Origin: B1 sp964443415
GTDB taxonomy: Bacteria > Bacteroidota > Bacteroidia > UKL13-3
Reading direction: 5' to 3'
Assembly (NCBI GenBank): GCA_964443415.1
Contig: CAYUDC010000020.1
Coordinates: 1-29,654 of the forward strand
DNA length: 29,654 nucleotides
The stretch's first letter is position 1. Each line of letters opens with the position of its first letter. The notes under the pieces were generated by a model. It did not search any database, was not told the DNA's origin, and saw only the letters and a program-made list of their open reading frames with translations. This document shows, piece by piece, positions 9,235 to 16,392 of the stretch. Both the position numbers and the translations under genes were made by a program.

Positions 9235-10230
9235 ATGAATCGGGTGAAAAGCTTTCTTAAAAGGCTAGAATATTTTCTGTTAATGATGCTTCCCTTTGCA
9301 GGGGAGTTATATGCGCAGGATCCGCAGTTTTCGCAGTTTTATGCGAATCCGGTTTACGTTAATCCTGCGTATGCGGGAAGCTCAAAGGTGGGCAGATTTG
9401 TGCTCAATTCAAGGAGTCAATGGCCCAGTATTTCTGGTTCATTCACTACCGGTTCTGTAAGTTACGACGAGCATTTTAATAATATCAATGGTGGTATAGC
9501 ATTGCAAGCAGTGTATGATGAGCAAGGTGTTGGTACACTAAGAACTTTTGCTTTTAATTTTGCATATGCATACGAAATTCCAGTCACCCGTAACTTTACT
9601 GTTAGGGCTGCTGTTCAGGCTGGGTTCTTCCAAAAATCTATAGATTTTTCTAAGTTATTATGGTACGACCAAATTGTGAGAACGCAAGGTTTTGTTAATC
9701 CAACCAATGAGCCACCAGGAAATCCTTCTATTATTAGTCCAAATTTTGCCACAGGGATTATAGGTTATTCAAGAAACTTCTATGCAGGATTTGCTGTCCA
9801 TAATATTTTCGAGCCTTCTCAAAAGTTTTTCTCTGGTGCAGCCAACCCTGTTCCAAGAAGGTTTACGGGAAATATGGGTTTAGTAGTTCCTATTAGAGAG
9901 GATAAAACCAATAAACGCTCTATTAACTTGTATCCGAATGTTATTGTCATGTCTCAAAGGCAGTTTAATCAAGTGAACTTGGGAATGTATGTTAACAGGG
10001 GGCCATTTATTGTGGGAGGTTATTTTAGGCAAAATACGGTTAACTCCGATGCCTTTATTGTAGTGGCTGGAATTAGGACAGGTAAAGTTAAGTTTGGTTA
10101 TTCCTATGATGGAACCGTGAGTAACGCTCGAAGAGGAGCCGTGAACTCCCATGAAGTTTCATTGGCCTATGAAATTAAAAAACGTAATCCAAGGGTGAAA
10201 GTAAGAAAAGTTACTTGTCCTGATTTTTAA
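9235..10230 (+). CDS. PorP/SprF-family type IX secretion outer-membrane protein, copy 1
   Basis: This 331-residue protein is of the PorP/SprF family, outer-membrane barrels associated with T9SS and needed in characterised cases for export or surface assembly of particular adhesins (SprF for SprB). A signal peptide covers about residues 1-28 (ending ELYAQ). It is followed by the family signature DPQFSQFYANPVYVNPAYAGS and then regular amphipathic strands, consistent with a membrane barrel. It ends with V-T-C-P-D-F, the C-P-x-F type tail common in this family. A homologue of the same length lies 87 bases downstream, probably an old tandem duplication. Which one is the general PorP and which a cargo-specific SprF cannot be told from sequence alone. 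Nearby gldJ, porU and porV support a T9SS role. Confidence 0.9.
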   Translation: MNRVKSFLKRLEYFLLMMLPFAGELYAQDPQFSQFYANPVYVNPAYAGSSKVGRFVLNSRSQWPSISGSFTTGSVSYDEHFNNINGGIALQAVYDEQGVGTLRTFAFNFAYAYEIPVTRNFTVRAAVQAGFFQKSIDFSKLLWYDQIVRTQGFVNPTNEPPGNPSIISPNFATGIIGYSRNFYAGFAVHNIFEPSQKFFSGAANPVPRRFTGNMGLVVPIREDKTNKRSINLYPNVIVMSQRQFNQVNLGMYVNRGPFIVGGYFRQNTVNSDAFIVVAGIRTGKVKFGYSYDGTVSNARRGAVNSHEVSLAYEIKKRNPRVKVRKVTCPDF

Positions 10231-10317
10231 TTTTAATTTTTTTGCCTAAGTTGCAGTACGATATACTATTTTAGTAAATAAATGGTTCTAGAATATTCAC
10301 TGTATCGTTACTAAATC

Positions 10318-11310
10318 ATGAATAGATTTTTTATATGCTGTGCGTTTACACTTTTGATGCTTGCAGATGTTTCTGCACAGGATCCTCAGTTAACACAGTT
10401 CTATGCTTCGCCGCTCTACACAAACCCTGCGATGGCTGGCGCTTCAAGAAAAATTAGGTTCACGCTTAATGCTCGCGACCAGTATACCGCATTAAACAAT
10501 AACTATCAGACTGCTGTGGTAGGTTTTGACGCTTACCTCCCAAAAATTAAAAGTGGTTTTGGAATTGTATCCATGTATGACGTAGCTGGTGATGGTGGCT
10601 TAACCTCTACCAGTGTTAATGCTATCTACTCTTATAACCTTGAGTTAAACAGAGAATGGGCCGTTAACATGGCAATACAAGGTGGCGTATTGCAGCGCAG
10701 GTACGACTTTAGCCGTTTTGTTTTTAGAGACATGATAGACCCAACTCAAGGGCCAGTGCTACCTACAGCCGAGGCTAAGGGTTTGGAGCAAATTATGGTG
10801 CCAAATATCGGAGTAGGTGGTTTATTGTATAGTAGTAGAATGTTTTTTGGAGCTGCCATTCATAATGTGCTTGAGCCCAACATGTCTTTTTATACGCCAG
10901 ATTTAGATAATGTTGCTTTGATTCTTCCAAGAAGGTTTACTGGTCATGCTGGCTTAAATATTTACCTAAACAAAGCAAGGTTCGAGGAAAATAGGGTGAT
11001 TCTATCGCCAAATATATTGGTGATGCAGCAGCGCAATTTTTTTCAAATGAATATGGGCTGCTACCTAAAGCAAAAAGCACTCACTATCGGCGCTTGGTAT
11101 AGGCAAACTTCTACCAATGGAGATGCCTTTATTTTTATGATGGGACTAAAGTTCCCTTCGGTACGGGTGGGCTATAGTTACGATGCGATTATTTCTTCCG
11201 CAAAAACAGCTACCATTGGTTCCCACGAGATAAGTTTGGGTTTTGAGATAAAAACCAAAAATCGCACAGGAGCTAGATATAATAAGAAATTGGTCTGTCC
11301 AGCCTTGTAG
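10318..11310 (+). CDS. PorP/SprF-family type IX secretion outer-membrane protein, copy 2
   Basis: This is a second family member, 330 residues. Its signal peptide spans about residues 1-21 (ending DVSAQ), then the same opening motif in altered form: DPQLTQFYASPLYTNPAMAG. It shares with copy 1 the NARDQY/NSRSQW block, the PRRFTG block in mid-protein, the VRVGYSYDAIISSAK block near the end with GSHEISL, and a cysteine-proline tail (L-V-C-P-A-L). The two copies are clearly diverged in the loops, so duplication is not recent. Both ATG starts follow AT-rich leaders. The 87-base gap upstream (10231-10317) holds a TTTG (10241-10244) and a TATTTTAG (10267-10274) that could form a weak promoter. Downstream, 91 bases separate it from gldJ. 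Confidence 0.9.
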   Translation: MNRFFICCAFTLLMLADVSAQDPQLTQFYASPLYTNPAMAGASRKIRFTLNARDQYTALNNNYQTAVVGFDAYLPKIKSGFGIVSMYDVAGDGGLTSTSVNAIYSYNLELNREWAVNMAIQGGVLQRRYDFSRFVFRDMIDPTQGPVLPTAEAKGLEQIMVPNIGVGGLLYSSRMFFGAAIHNVLEPNMSFYTPDLDNVALILPRRFTGHAGLNIYLNKARFEENRVILSPNILVMQQRNFFQMNMGCYLKQKALTIGAWYRQTSTNGDAFIFMMGLKFPSVRVGYSYDAIISSAKTATIGSHEISLGFEIKTKNRTGARYNKKLVCPAL

Positions 11311-11370
11311 ATTTTTAAGATAATTCTGAAAAAAAAGTGGACATCTACATGAAAATGTTAAAAAATTCGT

Positions 11371-11378
11371 TAGTTTTG
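11371..11378 (+). promoter_or_regulatory. gldJ: Possible -7 promoter box for gldJ
   Basis: TAGTTTTG at 11371-11378 is an exact match to the Bacteroidota -7 consensus TAnnTTTG. It lies 23 bases before the gldJ ATG at 11402, so the leader would be about 15-20 bases. A clear TTG -33 element is not visible at the expected distance. The box would let gldJ be expressed apart from the PorP/SprF genes. Confidence 0.4.
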
Positions 11379-11401
11379 AAAATTCCAATAGTTATCAAAT
11401 C

Positions 11402-12847
11402 ATGAAAGGTATTTCTAAATTCTTTCTTTTTGCTACAGCAGCAGCCGGTTTAATCGCTGGTTCTTCATGTAACAGAGCCGGTAAGTCGAGCACTACCGGA
11501 TGGAAGTACAATGACGCAAAATGGGGCGGTTTCGAAAAGCACAAGTTTAAAGAGCAAGAAACAGGTCCAGGTTTAATTTTTGTGGAGGGTGGTACTTTCA
11601 CCATGGGACAGGCTGAACAAGACCTTACCTATGATCACAACAATATGAAGCGTCGTATTTCTGTGAGTAGTTTTTACATGGACGAAACAGAAGTGTCGAA
11701 CTTCCATTATCTAGAGTACTTGCATTGGTTAATGCGTCAGTATTCTGATAATCCTGTAATTTATACAAAAGCCTTACCTGATACTTTGGTTTGGAGAGAT
11801 AAGCTCTCTTACAACGAGCCTTATGTATTGTATTATCTGCGTCACCCAGCGTACCGCGATTATCCTGTTGTGGGAGTTAATTGGGTTCAAGCTGCAGAAT
11901 ATTGCAAATGGCGTACAGATAGGGTAAATGAAATGATCATGGTGAGAGAAGGATTTATCTCACTTGATATTCAAAAGCAATCTGGTGAAAACAACTTTAA
12001 TACCGAAGCTTATTTGTTAGGTTTATATACCCCTTCAATCAAAAAGGAGCTTCGTGATTATGCGCCAGGTGGCAAGCAACGCCAAGTTCGAATGGAAGAT
12101 GGTATTTTATTGCCTTCTTATCGCTTGCCTACAGAAGCAGAGTGGGAATATGCTGCTAGCGCGTACAAATCGGCTGGCTACAATGAGAACGTAGATGTGA
12201 AACGTATTTATCCTTGGAACGGTTTAACCCTTCGCAGGTCTGATACAGAAAAAACACGCGGTCGCATGTACGCTAACTATACCCGTGGTCGTGGTGACGG
12301 TGCTGGTATTGCTGGTAACTTAAATGATGGTGCTATCTATACTACCTTGGTAAAAGATAAAACTTATTTACCTAATGATTTTGGTTTATACCACATGTCG
12401 GGTAACGTAAGTGAATGGACAAACGATGTTTATCGTCCATTGTCCTTAGAAGATATGACTGGTTTTAACCCTTATCGTGGTAATGAATACAAGAAATATA
12501 AAACTGATGCTGATGGTTATATCTCTGAGAAGGATAGCCTTGGTCGCATGATTTATGTGGATGTTACCGAAGAAGACAACGCTAAGCGTAGAAACTACAA
12601 AAAGGCCGATAACATTGGTTTCAGAGATGAATTGCAATACCCAGATATCGAAATGAAATACGAGTATGGTGTGAGTTCATTAATTGACAATGCTGCTAGG
12701 GTTTACAAAGGAGGTTCATGGGCTGACAAAGCATATTGGTTAGTACCAGGAACACGCCGCTATTTGGATCAAGAACAAGCCACTGCAACTATTGGATTCC
12801 GTTGCGTAATGGATAGAGTTGGTTCGATGACTAAAGGAAAGAAATAA
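11402..12847 (+). CDS. gldJ: Gliding motility / T9SS lipoprotein GldJ (FGE-sulfatase fold)
   Basis: GldJ is an envelope lipoprotein needed for gliding and T9SS function in Flavobacterium; it shares the formylglycine-generating enzyme (SUMF1) fold with GldK/PorK. The 481-residue product has a lipoprotein signal with C23 (AGLIAGSSC), a short linker with TGWKYND, and then the fold. Motifs in order are EGGTFTMG, SFYMDETEVSNFHYLEYLHW, ALPDTLVWR, YPVVGVNWVQAAEYCKWRTD, LPTEAEWEYAA, LYHMSGNVSEWTNDVY, YKGGSWADKAYW (about 435) and TIGFRCVMDRVG (about 466). The cysteine pair that does catalysis in true FGE is not present in the GGSW segment, so it is probably structural rather than enzymatic. I chose GldJ over GldK because of the LVWR/RHPAY/VGVNW blocks, the absence of gldL-M-N next door, and the nearby porU-porV. 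Arginine codons are mostly CGT/CGC, unlike most neighbours, suggesting high expression. Confidence 0.85.
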   Translation: MKGISKFFLFATAAAGLIAGSSCNRAGKSSTTGWKYNDAKWGGFEKHKFKEQETGPGLIFVEGGTFTMGQAEQDLTYDHNNMKRRISVSSFYMDETEVSNFHYLEYLHWLMRQYSDNPVIYTKALPDTLVWRDKLSYNEPYVLYYLRHPAYRDYPVVGVNWVQAAEYCKWRTDRVNEMIMVREGFISLDIQKQSGENNFNTEAYLLGLYTPSIKKELRDYAPGGKQRQVRMEDGILLPSYRLPTEAEWEYAASAYKSAGYNENVDVKRIYPWNGLTLRRSDTEKTRGRMYANYTRGRGDGAGIAGNLNDGAIYTTLVKDKTYLPNDFGLYHMSGNVSEWTNDVYRPLSLEDMTGFNPYRGNEYKKYKTDADGYISEKDSLGRMIYVDVTEEDNAKRRNYKKADNIGFRDELQYPDIEMKYEYGVSSLIDNAARVYKGGSWADKAYWLVPGTRRYLDQEQATATIGFRCVMDRVGSMTKGKK

Positions 12848-12866
12848 TAAACTCTAAAGATATTTG

Positions 12867-12898
12867 AAGAGGGCTGCCAGTTTTGGTAGCCCTTTTTT
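12867..12898 (+). terminator. Intrinsic terminator after gldJ
   Basis: A hairpin pairs GGGCTGCCA (12871-12879) with TGGTAGCCC (12884-12892) around a four-base loop, with one G-T wobble, followed by a run of six T at 12893-12898. It lies 20 bases past the gldJ stop and points rightward. Its T-run reaches the stop codon of the convergent CHU_C gene, so it may also limit read-through from that side, although the minus-strand T-tract is poor. Confidence 0.9.
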
Positions 12899-15701
12899 AT
12901 TTAAGTAAGGTGATAGTTCCATGGTAATTTTTCCACTCACCTTGATTTCTTTTCTTGGTATTGAGTAAGTAGTAATAAACACCTTCAGTTAATTCGGCTC
13001 CGTTTTTATCTAAGCCGTTCCATCTAAAATCAATGCTGTTAGATTCGAAAACCAATTGGCCCCAACGATTGTAAATTCTAATTTCACCTTCCTCGCATTG
13101 ACCAATTACTCCTGTGAGTCTATATTCATCATTAAAGCCATCCCCGTTGGGTGTAAATACATTGGCTTGCTTAAAATTACTTAAAGAATCTGGGATAAAT
13201 ACAAAACCCTCTGCTGTGTCGGCACAATTAGTTCCATACTCGGTAATTAGAATAATGGGTTTGTTGTAATATTCGCTGCTAAGTTGTTTAACGGGATTTT
13301 CTTCATAACTACTGTCACCATCTGGGAAACGCCAGAAAAAGTTAGCCGCCCCAGGCGTTTCGTTAAAAAAGCTAAATATAGAATTACAAGTGTCTATACT
13401 ATGACTAAAGCTAGTTTTGGAAATCCTAAAATCGAATTTTAAGGCAGCATTGCTGCAACGCGGACTTACATTTACCGCACCAAATACATTGCTTGGCGTG
13501 GTTTTTAAATCACTAAATGGAACATCATTGTTGGGGCAACTGGCGCACATGCTCTGATATACAACCCCTCGTTTATCAAATCTACTGGTGCCACCATCTA
13601 CATGGTCGCCAGTATTATTCGGATTGTCTCCCCCAAGAAAGGTAGCATACAATAAACTACTAGCTTCTTTATTAAGCAGCATGAGGTAGAAATCACTTCC
13701 ATCGGTACTCGGCTGAAATGCATCTGGGGTAACTTGCAAGCCAACTGTAGAAGAATTGCTATTGTCTATTTTGGTTGCGGTTCTGCCTCCCCAAGAACTC
13801 ACATAAATGCGTTTGCAATCATCCACTAGAAAGGCATTAATGGTGAGGTCTATTTGGTTGCGGCCTGAACCAAAAACGGTTGACCACCTTTTAGTTTGAA
13901 GGTCTTCTGTGAAAGAGGCTATAAACTGATGTGCATTTGGGTTATTGTATTTACCTGCAGTAACCGGGATGGTTCCCTTGCTTTGCCCTACCACGTATAT
14001 ATGGTTGTCTAGGTCTTCTTCTAAAGAAATGGTTTGGTCGTATTGGTCGGTCCCAAAATAGGTGGCAGCCAATATTGTTTTGCCATCTTTAGAAATTTTG
14101 GCAATAATGCCATCACATGTTCCTCCTCCAAAGCTGCTTTGAAAGGCATTGGCAGAGGTTTTAAAATTTGAACTATTGGTTCCACCGCATAAAAGTATAT
14201 CCCCAGTTTGGGTAAAGTCTATGCTATAAAAGGCATCTACGCCGCTGCCTCCTAATAGGGTAGACCATTCTAAGTTGTTTAAGTTGCTGCTAAATTTTGC
14301 AATTACACCATCTTGAGGCCCACTTAAGTTGCTTTGAATACTGCCAGCGGTGGTTGGAAAGGTATCCGATTGCGTAAATGTACTGATGTAGATATCATTG
14401 TTATCATCACAAATAACATCTCCACGATAACTATCTGCAAAAAAGTAATTGGTTATATTGTTAAAGTTTATACCATCGTTGGCATTTCCCCCAAAGTAAG
14501 TTGAAGCCAATAAAACGCCTGATGCATCAAATTTAGTTAGAATGATATCATGTCTTCCATTATGGCTTTTATCGTAGGCTGTGGCGCTGGTTGGGAAGTT
14601 GTTGGAATAGGTATTGCCTAATACTACCAAGTGATTATTTTTATCTACCACTAAGCTATGCGGGATTTCGTTATTGTTACCGCCGAGGTAGGTGGCATAA
14701 AGCAATTGTGTTCCATCGCTACTGTATTTAGAAATGGTGATATCACAAGGAAATTGAGAAAGGCCAATTTCTCCTTCAGACAATCCACCTCCTGCATAGT
14801 TTAATTGAAAGGCCCCTGCAGTGGTAGGGTATTTTCCGTTAGGGATGGTGCTTGGGCCTGTAGTGATTCCCGCAGCATACAAGGTGCCATTTTCGCCGTA
14901 GGTAGCAGAGCATCCAAAATTGTCGGCAGTGGAGCCAGAATAGGTAAGGAACACGATTTCTGGATCGATGATAAGCGGGTATTGAGGTAAATAATTCTTT
15001 CCAGCTTCAAACCTAACAGTATCGCCAGATAGATTAAACCGAATGTCTACTTCTTGTTTTTTACCATTCACAAATTGCCAAGCAATGGGTCTTGATTCTT
15101 TAATGGTTTCAAAGGCAGTTTCGATGTATAATTCTTCGTATTGTAAATAAATTTTTCGAGCCCCATTCACTTTGATACAAATATTAGAGAGTTGGGCATG
15201 TGCACCCACTAAGTACTCATACTTTAATTGATTGTTTGCTTGGTTCAAAACAAGATGAATACCAGGATAAAGGTTTTGTAAAGACACTTTGGTGGCAACA
15301 GGTACCCGACTTTTCCATTTAGAGACATCGTTTCCTAGATAGTAATTATGGTAGAATTGGGTGGCCTCTTCTATCTTAGGCTGTGCATTTTGGGCGCCAA
15401 TAAAGTTTAGCTGGAGTGCCGCAATTTCTAAGCTAGTATTCAATTCTTTTTGTGAAGAATGATGTCCCCTCATTTGGGCTAATTGGCCAGCATGATAAAA
15501 ATAGTATTGAATACTATGATGGTTTACTTGCACTTCGTGTTGATGTCCAATACTTCTAAAGAGTATATCTGGATGCCACTGACCTTTGTTTTGAATCCAA
15601 TATTGAGCAGCTTGCTCTGGCAAGACCTTAGGCAGATGTTCAGCTTTTGCACTCCATCTAAACAGAATGAATAAAGAGAGGATGAATATTTTTTGGTTCA
15701 A
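12897..15701 (-). CDS. Secreted SBBP-repeat protein with CHU_C (T9SS type B) C-terminal domain
   Basis: This 934-residue predicted cell-surface or secreted protein has a signal peptide at about 1-20 (ending SAKA). An N-terminal domain follows, typical of Bacteroidota SBBP proteins (YWIQNKGQWHPDILFRS, then YLGNDVSKWKSRVPV and LYPGIHLVL). Next come several SBBP beta-propeller-like repeats with recurring A-T-Y-L/F-G-G and N-x-Y-V-V-G-x-T units (about 250-680), and a PKD-like stretch with FFWRFPDGDSSYEENP (about 800). The last 85 or so residues form a CHU_C domain: NVFTPNGDGFNDEYRL, IRIYNRWGQLVFES, WNG, LTEGVYYYLL, ending GTITLLK. It is probably a T9SS client. No ATG is available: the only plausible start is TTG at 15701, because an in-frame TAG lies at 15722-15720. 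It is divergent from the sigma factor gene. Ligand and function are unknown. Confidence 0.88.
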   Translation of the reverse strand: MNQKIFILSLFILFRWSAKAEHLPKVLPEQAAQYWIQNKGQWHPDILFRSIGHQHEVQVNHHSIQYYFYHAGQLAQMRGHHSSQKELNTSLEIAALQLNFIGAQNAQPKIEEATQFYHNYYLGNDVSKWKSRVPVATKVSLQNLYPGIHLVLNQANNQLKYEYLVGAHAQLSNICIKVNGARKIYLQYEELYIETAFETIKESRPIAWQFVNGKKQEVDIRFNLSGDTVRFEAGKNYLPQYPLIIDPEIVFLTYSGSTADNFGCSATYGENGTLYAAGITTGPSTIPNGKYPTTAGAFQLNYAGGGLSEGEIGLSQFPCDITISKYSSDGTQLLYATYLGGNNNEIPHSLVVDKNNHLVVLGNTYSNNFPTSATAYDKSHNGRHDIILTKFDASGVLLASTYFGGNANDGINFNNITNYFFADSYRGDVICDDNNDIYISTFTQSDTFPTTAGSIQSNLSGPQDGVIAKFSSNLNNLEWSTLLGGSGVDAFYSIDFTQTGDILLCGGTNSSNFKTSANAFQSSFGGGTCDGIIAKISKDGKTILAATYFGTDQYDQTISLEEDLDNHIYVVGQSKGTIPVTAGKYNNPNAHQFIASFTEDLQTKRWSTVFGSGRNQIDLTINAFLVDDCKRIYVSSWGGRTATKIDNSNSSTVGLQVTPDAFQPSTDGSDFYLMLLNKEASSLLYATFLGGDNPNNTGDHVDGGTSRFDKRGVVYQSMCASCPNNDVPFSDLKTTPSNVFGAVNVSPRCSNAALKFDFRISKTSFSHSIDTCNSIFSFFNETPGAANFFWRFPDGDSSYEENPVKQLSSEYYNKPIILITEYGTNCADTAEGFVFIPDSLSNFKQANVFTPNGDGFNDEYRLTGVIGQCEEGEIRIYNRWGQLVFESNSIDFRWNGLDKNGAELTEGVYYYLLNTKKRNQGEWKNYHGTITLLK

Positions 15702-15844
15702 ACCGAAATATTTACCCCACTAAATTAGGTAATTCCAAGGGCAAAAGGCAAGAGCATGCCTAATTATGGATTATTTAAGAAAAAAATTATGACCATTGCA
15801 ACCTAATTCTATTGCTATTCATCTAACCTATTAAGTAAGTTAAA
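15702..15844. promoter_or_regulatory. Divergent control region between the SBBP/CHU_C gene and the ECF sigma gene
   Basis: This 143-base spacer separates two divergent genes that both start with non-ATG codons. It contains AATTAGG (15723-15729) and its inverse CCTAATT twice (15759-15765 and 15802-15808), a possible operator set. No clean TAnnTTTG box is visible in either direction, which would fit use of an alternative sigma factor but does not prove it. Confidence 0.35.
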
Positions 15845-16381
15845 GTGAGCAAACAGCTTGATGAAAAAATTCTACAGGGATGTTTAAAAAGGGATGTAAA
15901 ACACCAAAAGGCGTTTTACGATCACTTTAGCAGTACGATGTATGCCGTTTGTCTTAGGTACAGCAATACAAAAGAAGATGCAAAGGATATTTTGCAGGAA
16001 GGTTTTGTAAAGGTGTTTTCTAAGTTAGATCAGTATACAGGAAAGGGTTCTTTGGAAGGTTGGATGAAACGGGTTTTTATTAATACGGCTTTAGAGCATT
16101 ACAGGGTAAATAAAAATCACATGAACCAAAGCGATGTGGAGGCAGCTTATGAAATTGGCACCGAATCAGACGCATTGGCAAAAATTTCTCAGAAAGAAAT
16201 ATTTGAGGTGATGCAAAAAATGGCTGTAGGTTACCGAACTATACTCAACTTATATGCAATAGAGGGTTATTCGCACGCAGAGATTGCAGAAATGTTAGGG
16301 ATAAGTGAAGGTACTTCAAAAAGCCAATTATCTAGGGCACGTGTAATTTTCATCCAAACTTGGAAGTCCATTCAAACATAA
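15845..16381 (+). CDS. ECF-type RNA polymerase sigma factor
   Basis: This 178-residue sigma-70 family protein of the extracytoplasmic-function group has region 2 but no region 1 or 3. Region 2 spans about residues 20-90 (AFYDHFSSTMYAVCLRYS, then EDAKDILQEGFVKVFSKLDQY and LEGWMKRVFINTALEHYR). Region 4 spans about 118-172, with the helix-turn-helix YSHAEIAEMLGISEGTSKSQLSRAR that reads the -35 element. The start is GTG at 15845; an in-frame TAA at 15836-15838 leaves no ATG option. The gene directly downstream encodes a membrane protein with an anti-sigma-like N-terminus, and the next is a giant T9SS-type surface protein, so this factor probably controls surface-protein or secretion genes. In Porphyromonas an ECF factor (SigP) works with PorX to regulate T9SS; equivalence is not established here. 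Confidence 0.93.
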   Translation: MSKQLDEKILQGCLKRDVKHQKAFYDHFSSTMYAVCLRYSNTKEDAKDILQEGFVKVFSKLDQYTGKGSLEGWMKRVFINTALEHYRVNKNHMNQSDVEAAYEIGTESDALAKISQKEIFEVMQKMAVGYRTILNLYAIEGYSHAEIAEMLGISEGTSKSQLSRARVIFIQTWKSIQT

Positions 16382-16392
16382 AAAAACAGATT

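Noticed and set aside
10231..10317. Terminator between the two PorP/SprF genes
   Set aside because: There are T-runs but no inverted repeat long enough to form a stable stem.
11402..12847. Naming the FGE-fold lipoprotein GldK/PorK
   Set aside because: The internal blocks and the porU-porV context fit GldJ better, and the gldL, gldM and gldN genes that normally follow gldK are absent.
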